Notes: generated by a model not told the origin, from the letters alone. A stretch of 64,000 nucleotides of DNA from Bacillota bacterium (GCA_023458875.1 JAEWXO010000020.1:1-64000), one strand, 5' to 3'. Positions 53,950 through 61,879 are shown, numbered from the stretch's first letter. Made by a program: numbers and translations.

Positions 53950-54095
53950 AATCAAGACTCCTTTAAAATAATTTTTTAATATTAATTTATTAAATTTTAT
54001 TTTGATTGGTGCCGTGATATTAGTATAAGATTTATTTCATAAAATATTAAAAGTAATTTATTGATATTTTGTCATGTTTTGTATATTTCAAAAAA

Positions 54096-54506
54096 TTATA
54101 TAATAATGCCCTTGCAGTGGTCTATTTCATGCTGAATTACCTGAGCTTCAAATCCGTTATATGTTTTGACACGGCTCTGCATATTTTCATTAAAGTACTC
54201 AACCTTTATGCTCCTGTACCTTTTTGCAGGACGTACTCCCGTAAGTGACAGACAGCCTTCCTTGACGGTGTATTCGCCGCTGCATTTTATTATCTGAGGA
54301 TTTATCATAACATGGTACTTTCCCTGTGACTTGAATACTATTATTGATTTATTCACACCTATCATATTTGCGGCCATTCCGATACATTCCTCGTCGTGTT
54401 CTTTTATTGTATCCAGAAGATCTGTAACTGTCTGTGCATCAGATTCATCTGCCCTGAGTGCTTTCTGCGAAAGAAAAATAACGTCTTTTACTATAGGCTT
54501 TACCAT
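54096..54506 (-). CDS. Peptide deformylase-like protein
   Basis: 136 residues, on the short side. Motif II EGCLSL gives the metal Cys, and motif III QHEIDHCKG gives both His ligands and the catalytic Glu. Motif I reads CIGMAANMIG, so the Gln found in standard deformylases (GxGLAAxQ) is replaced by Met. This variant is seen in a second deformylase type of gut Firmicutes. It should remove formyl groups from nascent peptides or do a related reaction. A standard def gene is probably elsewhere. Confidence 0.8.
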   Translation of the reverse strand: MVKPIVKDVIFLSQKALRADESDAQTVTDLLDTIKEHDEECIGMAANMIGVNKSIIVFKSQGKYHVMINPQIIKCSGEYTVKEGCLSLTGVRPAKRYRSIKVEYFNENMQSRVKTYNGFEAQVIQHEIDHCKGIII

Positions 54507-54604
54507 AACTGCATCCTTTCATGGCATATAGGAGATATACCGATAGAAATTTTTTTATTTATTTGAATTATAGCATTTTGAAATCCTTAAGTCAATAATA
54601 TTTC

Positions 54605-54667
54605 AACTCGGAACGAGTCGACCAGGCTTTGCGGTCGCCCTGGACCTTCGCTCATTATCTGCATCAC
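54605..54667 (-). repeat. Dispersed two-hairpin repeat, copy 5 (minus strand)
   Basis: Minus strand: GTGATGCAGAT, AGCGAAGGTCC, then CCAGGGCGACCGCAAAGCCTGG split around the same loop, and ACTCG-TTC-CGAGT as second hairpin. It shares the flank with copy 4 but lies in the opposite direction. Confidence 0.75.
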
Positions 54668-54727
54668 TTTATAATGTAGCTGAAAATCACATATAATAAT
54701 ATTTTTAAATTATTTTTCAGTTATATA

Positions 54728-54756
54728 TTTACAAACGGTAATAAATGGTGTAAAAT
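54728..54756 (+). promoter_or_regulatory. Promoter of the ComEA-like gene
   Basis: TTTACA (54728-54733), 17 bp, TAAAAT (54751-54756), about 30 bp before the start. Confidence 0.55.
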
Positions 54757-54787
54757 GTATTATAATACAGATAAAAGGAGAATAACA

Positions 54788-55225
54788 ATGACTTTTGATA
54801 AAAAAATATACTTTATTACCGCAGGGATTGCTGCGGTAATATTGTCGGTTATAATAATTTCCCGGGATATTCCGGATAAAACGCCGCAGATAATACATAA
54901 TGAAGAAACAACGATATGTGAAGTTTTTACGGTTACGTCAGTATACAGTGAGCCCCCACCGGATGTATCGGTGACATTTACATCGTGTTTAACAGAAGCC
55001 ACGGCTTCTGTTGAAATATCTAAGGAGCAGTCTGACAAAATCAATATAAATACAGCAGATGTCAAGGAGCTTATACTGCTCAAGGGTATAGGAGAAAAAA
55101 AGGCACAGAGAATTATTGAATATCGTCAGACAAACAACGGTTTTAAAAAAATTGAAGATATTATGGAGGTAAAGGGTATAGGTCCTAAAACATATGATTC
55201 CATAAAAGATAAATTATGTGTGTAG
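54788..55225 (+). CDS. ComEA-like helix-hairpin-helix protein
   Basis: 145 residues from the ATG at 54788 after AAAGGAG. One N-terminal membrane helix (about 6-24), a variable exterior linker, and a C-terminal ComEA domain (about 85-145): INTADVKELILLKGIGEKKA and IMEVKGIGPKTYDSIKD, two helix-hairpin-helix motifs. In competent bacteria ComEA binds incoming DNA at the membrane. No comEC or comGA gene is in the window. The SLBB domain of longer ComEA proteins is missing. Confidence 0.88.
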   Translation: MTFDKKIYFITAGIAAVILSVIIISRDIPDKTPQIIHNEETTICEVFTVTSVYSEPPPDVSVTFTSCLTEATASVEISKEQSDKININTADVKELILLKGIGEKKAQRIIEYRQTNNGFKKIEDIMEVKGIGPKTYDSIKDKLCV

Positions 55226-55316
55226 TATTTTCGCATATGCATTATATATTTTGGATATTAGGTTATTCGACGATAAAATACATTATTTAATTGTGTTTTT
55301 TATTATATAAAGATAA

Positions 55317-55346
55317 TTGACAAGTAATAAAAATTAGTGATATACT
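55317..55346 (+). promoter_or_regulatory. Promoter of the PRPP synthetase gene
   Basis: TTGACA (55317-55322), 18 bp, TATACT (55341-55346); leader of about 75 nt. Confidence 0.75.
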
Positions 55347-55427
55347 AAGATATAGTAGTGTTCAGAGACTGATGTTTTAACTTGTAAACATCTTTATTAT
55401 TAATTTATCTTGAAAGGATATGGTTAA

Positions 55428-56579
55428 ATGGCAGTAAGTTCTGCAAACGAGGTATTGTTTAATCCACAGACGAGAGTTGCTCCTCTTGGTGTTATTGCAT
55501 TGGAGGGAGCTACAGAGCTTGGGAACAAGATTGACCATTATTTAGTTGATTGGTCCAAGGAAGGCGGTTATGATACAGACTCATTCCTTATTGAAAACCA
55601 ATGCCCGCGTTTTGCATCCGGTGACGGCAAGGGTCTCATAAAATCAACAGTAAGAGGAAACGACCTTTTTATTATTGTTGATGTCGGAAACTACAACTGC
55701 AAATACAAGATGTTCGGTAACGAAAACTCAATGTCACCTGACGATCATTATCAGGATCTCAAAAGAGTTATACAGGCAGCCGGAGGTAAAGCTCACAGAA
55801 TCAATGTAATCATGCCTATTTTATACGGAGGACGTCAGCACAGAAGAAATTACCGTGAATCACTTGACTGTGCATGTGCACTTCAGGAGCTCCAGAGCAT
55901 GGGTGTTTCAAACATTGTAACATTTGACGCACATGATCCGCGTGTTCATAACGCTATTCCTCTTATGGGATTTGACAATGTTATGCCGACATATCAGGTT
56001 CTTAAAACAATGTTCAGAGAAATAAAAGATCTCCATATCACAAAGGACAACTTCATGATAGTAAGCCCTGACGAAGGTGCACTTAACAGAAATATGTACT
56101 ATGCGTCAGTACTTGGCGTAGAGCTCGGAATGTTCTACAAAAGACGTGATTACTCAAAAATCATTAACGGACGCAATCCTATCATAGCTCATGAATATCT
56201 CGGAAACTCAGTTGAAGGCATGGATGTTTTCATTGCAGATGATATCATTTCTTCAGGCGAATCCGTTCTCGATATTGCTTATGCATTAAAGGAAAAGAAA
56301 GCAAACAAGATTTATGCATATGCAACATACGGTCTTTTCACAGACGGCTTTGAGAAATTCGACAAGGCATATAATGACGGTTATATTGACGGAATACTTG
56401 GAACAAATCTGACATACAGATCCGACGAGCTTCTGAAAAAAGAGTGGTTCATGGAGGTTGATGTTTCAAAGTACATTGCTTATTTTATCGCTGCAATAAA
56501 TCATGATGTTTCAATAAGCACCGTTATTGACCCACATGAAAAAATACACCAGTTACTAAAAAGATATAATCAGAAATAG
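55428..56579 (+). CDS. prs: Divergent ribose-phosphate pyrophosphokinase
   Basis: 383 residues, about 65 longer than usual Prs. The PRPP-binding loop appears as FIADDIISSGESV, the pyrophosphokinase fold is recognisable (VSPDEGALNRNMYYAS, NVIMPILYGGRQHRRNYRES), but the signatures differ: ARQDRK is GRQHRR, and the DLHAxQIQGFF metal site reads FDAHDPRVHNAIP. N-terminal and middle insertions account for the length. It should make PRPP from ribose 5-phosphate and ATP, or a related reaction. Single gene with own promoter and terminator. Confidence 0.85.
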   Translation: MAVSSANEVLFNPQTRVAPLGVIALEGATELGNKIDHYLVDWSKEGGYDTDSFLIENQCPRFASGDGKGLIKSTVRGNDLFIIVDVGNYNCKYKMFGNENSMSPDDHYQDLKRVIQAAGGKAHRINVIMPILYGGRQHRRNYRESLDCACALQELQSMGVSNIVTFDAHDPRVHNAIPLMGFDNVMPTYQVLKTMFREIKDLHITKDNFMIVSPDEGALNRNMYYASVLGVELGMFYKRRDYSKIINGRNPIIAHEYLGNSVEGMDVFIADDIISSGESVLDIAYALKEKKANKIYAYATYGLFTDGFEKFDKAYNDGYIDGILGTNLTYRSDELLKKEWFMEVDVSKYIAYFIAAINHDVSISTVIDPHEKIHQLLKRYNQK

Positions 56580-56587
56580 TATACCTA

Positions 56588-56630
56588 AAAAAACCGAAGC
56601 AATAGCATTATACAGCTTCGGTTTTTTTAA
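56588..56630 (+). terminator. prs terminator
   Basis: ACCGAAGC and GCTTCGGT stem with a 14-nt loop, followed by TTTTTTT. Confidence 0.88.
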
Positions 56631-56652
56631 TATATTTATCGGGGTGAATTAT

Positions 56653-57147
56653 ATGATAAAATTTACAGAAGGACGTTGTCCTGAATGCGGACACATTTTT
56701 TTTAATTATAAAAGTTCACAATGGAATTACGGAAGTCCGATAAGAACATGTAAAAAATGCGGTGAACAGTATGCCGATAAGCGATATCACGAAATCGAAA
56801 TTGACGGGATTGAAAGAGGAAGCATGTCCATAGTAAAAGGATTTGCAGCAACATTACTAGGCGGCTTTTTCATTTACAGAGGAATTTATCTTTCCAAAGG
56901 ATACATGCTTGGTACTCCTGAAAAGGCTCAGTTGTTTATGCCGACAGTAATTTTTATTATGGGATGTTTTATGGTGTTATTTGCTATTGTAGACATAATA
57001 AAAATACTGACAGGGATAAAAGCGAAAAAGCTTGAGCAATTAAGAATGGAATCAGAGGAAAGACTACTGGATTATAATTATGCCAATATACTCAAAAGCC
57101 TCGGATATCACGTTCCCGAAAAATATTTACAGGGGGTTATTAAATGA
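56653..57147 (+). CDS. Small zinc-ribbon membrane protein
   Basis: 164 residues from the ATG at 56653 (GGGGTG 6 nt before; a GTG at 56644 is also in frame). N-terminal zinc ribbon with CPECGH and CKKCGE (about 9-38), then two membrane helices (about 60-80 and 97-118) and a short Glu/Lys-rich tail. No family recognised. Its stop overlaps the next start by 4 bp, so the two proteins are likely made together. Confidence 0.6.
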   Translation: MIKFTEGRCPECGHIFFNYKSSQWNYGSPIRTCKKCGEQYADKRYHEIEIDGIERGSMSIVKGFAATLLGGFFIYRGIYLSKGYMLGTPEKAQLFMPTVIFIMGCFMVLFAIVDIIKILTGIKAKKLEQLRMESEERLLDYNYANILKSLGYHVPEKYLQGVIK

Positions 57148-57743
57148 AAAAAACGTTTTCGAATATCTTCACTATTTTAATATGTATAACGATTATTTTA
57201 TTCCCTATAATCAAAGGCATTACAAGCCTCACAGATAAAAAAAATCATTATACTGATAAAATCTATGTAGCCAGTCCGATTCTGGAAATTGAACACTCAA
57301 TAAATGGATTGATACCAACAGGGAAAGATTATTATTATATCGGTGTTTCTGATGACGGAAAAACAGGGTACATAATAAGCGGTCCAAAGAACTGGGGTAA
57401 AGAAAACTTTGATACAAACGGCATCGCAAATGAAGATGGCGGGGTTGAAATCAAAGGCCATGTGAAACGAATCTCCGACTACAAGGTCAGAAATGAAATA
57501 GTAAACAGCCTGCAGCAGATTGACAATATTGATTTTATTCTCGGAGAAGACGTATGCCTGGATGTTTCATATAAATCAAATGCTGTAAAAGGTATTTTAG
57601 CGGGGGTTCTGGTACTTATATCTTCGGTTGTCGGTTTCCTCTGCCTTAAAACAGGACTGTTTGCCGGAAACAGAAAAATCCTTATCATCGATGGTGTATT
57701 ATTAATTATCGGCCTTTTTCTAACTATAAATACCCTGCGTTAA
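57144..57743 (+). CDS. Small membrane protein with exterior domain
   Basis: 199 residues. One membrane helix near the N-terminus (about 7-26), an exterior domain of about 120 residues (contains YYYIGVSDDGKTGYIISG), and two helices at the C-terminus (about 147-167 and 174-195). No known family recognised. Co-translated with the zinc-ribbon membrane protein before it. Confidence 0.6.
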   Translation: MKKTFSNIFTILICITIILFPIIKGITSLTDKKNHYTDKIYVASPILEIEHSINGLIPTGKDYYYIGVSDDGKTGYIISGPKNWGKENFDTNGIANEDGGVEIKGHVKRISDYKVRNEIVNSLQQIDNIDFILGEDVCLDVSYKSNAVKGILAGVLVLISSVVGFLCLKTGLFAGNRKILIIDGVLLIIGLFLTINTLR

Positions 57744-57764
57744 AAAATATTTTAAAATAATCTA

Positions 57765-57793
57765 TTGACTTTATAAAAAATTTAATGTATAAT
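57765..57793 (+). promoter_or_regulatory. rplJL promoter
   Basis: TTGACT (57765-57770), 17 bp, TATAAT (57788-57793). Confidence 0.85.
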
Positions 57794-57799
57794 AAGAAT

Positions 57800-57985
57800 C
57801 GTGTTGTGGACATATTGTCCTCATCAATCGTATTCTAAAGACAGTTGGTGGTTTATCCGTAAATCCAACCGAGGAATGTGGCGGTCATTATTAATTATGA
57901 TTTGATCCTTTCTCGTAGACTTATGAGAAAGTTTTTTTATTGCCATTTCTTTGATACGATATTATATCTTTCGGAGGTGAAATTC
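57800..57985 (+). ncRNA. L10 leader of rplJL
   Basis: A 185-nt leader with GTTGTGGACA...TGTCC, then ACAGTTGGTGG...CCAACCGAGGAAT, the core of the known Firmicute L10 leader, and a hairpin CTTTCTC...GAGAAAG with T-run (57908-57943), which is an attenuating terminator. L10-L12 binding regulates read-through. Confidence 0.75.
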
Positions 57986-58492
57986 ATGGCAAGTGAACAG
58001 ATTTTATCAGCTAAGAAGGCTAAGGTAGAAAAGGTTACAGAGCTTTTAAAGAACTCATGTGCAGGCGTAATCGTTGATTACAAAGGCATATCAGTTGAAG
58101 ACGACACAAAGCTTCGTAGAGAATTACGTGAAGCAGGTGTTACTTACTTTGTAGAAAAGAACTCTATACTCCGTTTTGCTCTTCATAATGCAGGTATTAC
58201 AGGTCTTGACAACGTTCTTGAAGGATCAAGTGCTATTGCACTTTCTACAGACGATCAGACAGCTCCAGCAAGAATACTCGGTAAATTTGCAGAAAAGGAC
58301 AAAGACAAATTCAACCTTAAAGCAGGATTTATCGGCGAAGAAATCTATGACGAAGCAGGTGTTATGGCACTTTCAAAAATTCCGTCAAGAGATGTTCTTC
58401 TTTCACAGCTCGTTGGTTCTCTTCAGGGTCCTATCCAGAAGCTCGCAGCATTGCTTAAAGCAGTTGCAGACAAGAACGGCGAAGCAGCATAA
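57986..58492 (+). CDS. rplJ: Ribosomal protein L10
   Basis: 168 residues from the ATG at 57986 after GGAGGTG; a frame opens at 57878 but the first 36 codons lie in the leader. CAGVIVDYKGISVEDDTKLR, VEKNSILRFAL and LVGSLQGPIQKLA are typical. Anchors L7/L12 dimers to the ribosome. Confidence 0.98.
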   Translation: MASEQILSAKKAKVEKVTELLKNSCAGVIVDYKGISVEDDTKLRRELREAGVTYFVEKNSILRFALHNAGITGLDNVLEGSSAIALSTDDQTAPARILGKFAEKDKDKFNLKAGFIGEEIYDEAGVMALSKIPSRDVLLSQLVGSLQGPIQKLAALLKAVADKNGEAA

Positions 58493-58543
58493 GGCTGCAT
58501 AACTATTAAAAAATCAATAAAAATATTAAGGAGAATAATTATC

Positions 58544-58915
58544 ATGGCTTCAGAAAAAAGTTTAAAGTTTATTGAAGAGATTAAAGCTCTTTCAGTTTTA
58601 GAGCTCGCTGAATTAGTTGAGGCTATTCAGGAAGAATTTGGTGTAACAGCTGCTGTAGCTGCTGCTCCTGCTGCTGGCGGCGGCGCTGCTGCTGCTGCTG
58701 AAAAGACTGAATTCGACGTTATCATGACATCATTCGGCGAAAGCAAGATGAACGTTATCAAGGTTGTTAAGGACGTTATGGGTCTTGGCCTTAAAGAGTC
58801 CAAGGAATTCGTTGAAGGACTTCCAAAACCAGTTAAAGAAGGCGCTTCAAAGTCTGATGCTGAAGATATCAAGGCTAAGTTCGAAGCTGCTGGTGCAACA
58901 ATCGAAATCAAGTAA
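58544..58915 (+). CDS. rplL: Ribosomal protein L7/L12
   Basis: 123 residues. N-terminal dimerisation helices, Ala/Gly hinge (AAAAPAAGGGAAAA-like, about 35-52), and the C-terminal factor-binding domain with KIAVIKVVRE-like KMNVIKVVKDVMGLGLKE and LPKPVKEGASK. Follows rplJ as usual; a terminator follows. Confidence 0.98.
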   Translation: MASEKSLKFIEEIKALSVLELAELVEAIQEEFGVTAAVAAAPAAGGGAAAAAEKTEFDVIMTSFGESKMNVIKVVKDVMGLGLKESKEFVEGLPKPVKEGASKSDAEDIKAKFEAAGATIEIK

Positions 58916-58921
58916 TTTCAT

Positions 58922-58962
58922 AAAAACCGCATGAATTTAATTCATGCGGTTTTTTTTATTAT
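58922..58962 (+). terminator. rplJL terminator
   Basis: AAAACCGCATGAAT pairs with ATTCATGCGGTTTT, followed by TTTTATT. Confidence 0.92.
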
Positions 58963-58979
58963 AAATAAAGTTCTTCAGA

Positions 58980-59714
58980 TTATTTTCTTATTACAAAGCC
59001 TGCACCATCTGTAAAGGTATTGCTTGAAATTTTTAATACATCAATTAAAGTTCCCAATCCGAACAGTCCGAACGTACACAGATACAAAAGCCCTGATAAT
59101 ATCTTTCCTGCATACAGACGATGTAATCCGCCTATTCCGGTAAATCCGATAAGTGCGAGTACCAATGCTGTTGTCTTGCTCTTTTCACTTGTCGGAAACT
59201 GATAGCCCTGCATCGGCTGATTAATATTTATCTGATTTGAAACATTTGGCTGCATCGGTATTCCGCCCTGAAGCGTTTCAACCTGTCTGCCGCACAAAGT
59301 ACATACTACAGCATCATTCGGTATGCGTCCGCCGCAGTATTTACAGTATTTAAGATTTTGCTGAACCGGTTGTACAGGGGGCTGATGCTGTACAGGGGAC
59401 TGATTTCCATAATCATAGTAATGACTAAGATCGCCACTGGATTGTTTATTATAGTTTACCGGGGGTTGACTAACCTGCGGCTGAACAGGTGGAATATTTT
59501 GATATTGCGTACCTGACGAGTACATTTCTTTATATGGTGTATCAGTATTTCCACTGTTTGAAACGTTTCTGTATTCCTTTTGATGCAGATTATGAGGTTC
59601 ACTGCTGTATCTCGGATATGCTTCTCTTATCGACGCACTGTTTCCGGAATCACGTCTTTCTTTGGATAAATTAATACTTTTTCTATCCGTCTGATTATTA
59701 TCCATTTTTTCCAT
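58980..59714 (-). CDS. TM2-domain protein with zinc ribbon
   Basis: 244 residues. A polar, Gln/Pro/Tyr-rich N-terminal region (1-125), a zinc ribbon CKYCGGRIPNDAVVCTLCG (about 129-147), and a C-terminal TM2 domain (about 180-244: KSKTTALVLALIGFTGIGGL, LYAGKILSGLLYL, DVLKI). TM2 proteins are small two-helix membrane proteins of unknown role. Stands alone between two convergent neighbours. Confidence 0.85.
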   Translation of the reverse strand: MEKMDNNQTDRKSINLSKERRDSGNSASIREAYPRYSSEPHNLHQKEYRNVSNSGNTDTPYKEMYSSGTQYQNIPPVQPQVSQPPVNYNKQSSGDLSHYYDYGNQSPVQHQPPVQPVQQNLKYCKYCGGRIPNDAVVCTLCGRQVETLQGGIPMQPNVSNQININQPMQGYQFPTSEKSKTTALVLALIGFTGIGGLHRLYAGKILSGLLYLCTFGLFGLGTLIDVLKISSNTFTDGAGFVIRK

Positions 59715-59881
59715 TCCTTTCTTGCCTACCAGTTAATATTACATTTATTATTATATAATGAAATGACTCTACACTTATTAACAAATTATGTACTAAGCAT
59801 TAAATTTCTTTAATGTTATAATATTTTAATGAATTTATAAGAAAATAACCAGTCTTTTTTAATTTTATAATTAATTATTGT

Positions 59882-60136
59882 TCAAATAAATGCATTCACA
59901 GCATAAATAAGTAATATTCCAGGCGCTCCCAGTATTAGCGCTGTAAGTATGTTAAAAACATTTATCTGTACAGTATATCCTATTTTATATCCATATATAT
60001 TCAGAATAATAAGCGACGCTAATCCAAAAAAAATTCCGAAAGAAGCAAACCTTACCGGTTTCCTTTTCTTTTTATAATAACGAAGCATTATATAAAACAG
60101 CACAAGCCATATTAACAGAATTATTTTTCCTTCCAT
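59882..60136 (-). CDS. BofA-like small membrane protein
   Basis: 84 residues, three membrane helices. Its C-terminal half (YGYKIGYTVQINVFNILTAL, then GAPGILLIYAVNAFI) fits the BofA family pattern: G-x-x-I-x-IN-x-x-T-x-x-I-x-G-x-x-G-x-PG. BofA blocks processing of pro-sigma-K in the forespore membrane of Bacillus. The N-terminal half is less similar. It is the last gene of a small minus-strand operon. Confidence 0.6.
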   Translation of the reverse strand: MEGKIILLIWLVLFYIMLRYYKKKRKPVRFASFGIFFGLASLIILNIYGYKIGYTVQINVFNILTALILGAPGILLIYAVNAFI

Positions 60137-60157
60137 TTTCTATATTCAGCCCTTTCA

Positions 60158-60565
60158 TTAAATCAGAATATATCCGAGTGCAAGTAAAAGCTTTATATCA
60201 GAACCGTTTCCCGCAAGAATAATTAAAAACAGGATAATTATCAGCATATCATTATCGACTTTATTATTTTTACCGGAAAATGAAGAAATGATATTGCCTA
60301 TAATATCCTGTATCCCGTTTTGAAAATTCTGTTTTTGATGATTTTTTTCTGTACCGGATGTGTCAGAGCCTTTATTCTGTTCCTGATGATTATAAATGCA
60401 TTCATCTTCATTACGACAGTTTTTGCCGCTGCATGTATTTTCATTGCATCCATTACACTGAGAACGTGAGTGCATTTCTTTTGTGCGGCAGATTGCGTCA
60501 TTTTTTTTGTATCTAAACGTATCACGTGTCATACCGCTCATAATAATACATCCTCCTGAAATCAA
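60158..60565 (-). CDS. Small Cys-rich protein with hydrophobic C-terminus
   Basis: 135 residues. The middle contains a cluster of six Cys in CNGCNENTCSGKNC-like spacing (about 38-57), and the end (about 105-135) is hydrophobic, with the form DMLIIILFLIILAG...LLLALGYILI. The latter resembles a widespread, uncharacterised tail in clostridial proteins. Overlaps the upstream gene by 4 bp. No function known. Confidence 0.55.
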   Translation of the reverse strand: MISGGCIIMSGMTRDTFRYKKNDAICRTKEMHSRSQCNGCNENTCSGKNCRNEDECIYNHQEQNKGSDTSGTEKNHQKQNFQNGIQDIIGNIISSFSGKNNKVDNDMLIIILFLIILAGNGSDIKLLLALGYILI

Positions 60566-61002
60566 AGCAATTTATCAATATCTTTAAGTAGCCCGCTTTC
60601 CTTAAGCACACTATATATCTCAAACATATGCATTATTTTTACGGCTTTGTCTACCTTGTATTGTTTCTCTTCGCTTAAATGCGGCTTAAGTGCAGTCAGA
60701 AGAGCTATATTTTTATCATCAGAGCCTGAAGTTTTTCCGAACAGGCTCTGAAGTTTTAGCAATGTACCAAAATCAAATCCCATATCATCTCCTGATGAAA
60801 ATGATTCTTCGCTGCCCTCCGCATTATCTGATTCTGAACATTCATGTCCTTTATCCTCATGCTCACACTCTGATTTACTTTGCACTTCATCATTATTTAC
60901 TGAAGATGATCCGTTTGAAATCACTTCATAAAGCTTCTGTATCTGCCTGAGGCTTTCCTCATCGGCAAGCAAGGTCTGTATTTTATCTATGACATTTTCC
61001 AA
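60562..61002 (-). CDS. Conserved clostridial-type protein
   Basis: 146 residues. Helical N-terminus (DKIQTLLADEESLRQIQKLY), an acidic His/Cys/Ser-rich linker (about 35-75), and a conserved C-terminal block (LTALKPHLSEEKQYKVDKAV). Proteins of this form occur next to short hydrophobic-tail proteins in many clostridia; function unknown. Co-translated with the following gene. Confidence 0.6.
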   Translation of the reverse strand: MENVIDKIQTLLADEESLRQIQKLYEVISNGSSSVNNDEVQSKSECEHEDKGHECSESDNAEGSEESFSSGDDMGFDFGTLLKLQSLFGKTSGSDDKNIALLTALKPHLSEEKQYKVDKAVKIMHMFEIYSVLKESGLLKDIDKLL

Positions 61003-61033
61003 ATACCCTCGCCTCTTTTATAAAAAATTATTT

Positions 61034-61282
61034 TTATTTACCGCCTGTGACCTTATTATACATTGCCTTTGCCTGAGGTGCTGACATCATCTTTTCCGCC
61101 ATTGAAGGATTCTTTAAAACCTGCTGGAACTTTGCCGCATCATTAGGATTCATATTCTTTATTGCCTCGTCAAATTTTCCCTCCTCCAGTTGTTTTCTAA
61201 GTACCTCCGGCTTCATATTAAGTTTTTTTGCAACAATTTTTACAAGATTATCAATACCTGCATTATTAAATTTTGGCTCCAT
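61034..61282 (-). CDS. Small conserved hypothetical protein
   Basis: 82 residues, mainly helical, basic (IAKKLNMKPEVLRKQLEEG-like start, NPSMAEKMMSAPQAKAMYNK end). No signal or membrane segment. First gene of the minus-strand operon that ends with the BofA-like gene. GAGGAG ribosome site. No function known. Confidence 0.65.
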   Translation of the reverse strand: MEPKFNNAGIDNLVKIVAKKLNMKPEVLRKQLEEGKFDEAIKNMNPNDAAKFQQVLKNPSMAEKMMSAPQAKAMYNKVTGGK

Positions 61283-61308
61283 AATACAATAACTCCTCTC
61301 AAATTTTA

Positions 61309-61337
61309 TTGTTTTTTTATATTAATTATGCTATAAT
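61309..61337 (+). promoter_or_regulatory. Promoter of the YfcE-like gene
   Basis: TTGTTT (61309-61314), 17 bp, TATAAT (61332-61337). Confidence 0.5.
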
Positions 61338-61399
61338 TTATAAAGTCGGGTTTAATTCCTGACTGTTTTAAATTATAACACGAAGGGAGATAAAATCGC

Positions 61400-61879
61400 A
61401 TGCGCGTCATTGTAATGTCTGATTCACACGGATCTTATCGCGCTGTTGAAAAAATTGTAGCTGCACAGCAAAATGCAGATATTTTTATACATCTTGGTGA
61501 CGGAGAAGCAGAATGCTTAAAGCTCAGATCAAACTATCCTGACAAAACATTTTATTGTCTGAGGGGAAACTGCGACTATAACTCCACCCTTCCCCAGCAG
61601 CTTATAATTCCTGCAGGCAGCAATCATAAGATTTTTGCATCACACGGTCACAATTTCAACGTAAAATATTCTGTTTCAAGACTATTATCAATAGCTAAGG
61701 AAAATTCCTGTGACATTATATTATTCGGTCATACACATTTCAGATACTCAGGATATGAGGACGGAATATACATAATAAACCCGGGAAGCTGCATTATTCC
61801 GCGCGACGGAAATCCTCCCTCATATGCATTTATTGATATAACAGAAAAAGGAATTTTTACCAATACTGTATCTATATAG
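61400..61879 (+). CDS. YfcE/MJ0936-type phosphodiesterase
   Basis: 159 residues. Metallophosphoesterase motifs in order: MSDSHGS (6-12), HLGDGEAE, RGNCDYN, SHGHNFN and FGHTHFR. Short single-domain members hydrolyse phosphodiesters with Mn2+ or Ni2+; the cell substrate is not known. AAGGGAG site. Confidence 0.9.
   Translation: MRVIVMSDSHGSYRAVEKIVAAQQNADIFIHLGDGEAECLKLRSNYPDKTFYCLRGNCDYNSTLPQQLIIPAGSNHKIFASHGHNFNVKYSVSRLLSIAKENSCDIILFGHTHFRYSGYEDGIYIINPGSCIIPRDGNPPSYAFIDITEKGIFTNTVSI

Noticed and set aside
51615..57985. The block between rplA and rplJ as a genomic island
   Set aside because: No integrase, transposase or tRNA end was found, and most genes look native in style. It is reported only as a split cluster.
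57878..57985. N-terminal extension of L10
   Set aside because: The codons are part of the L10 leader and its terminator hairpin.
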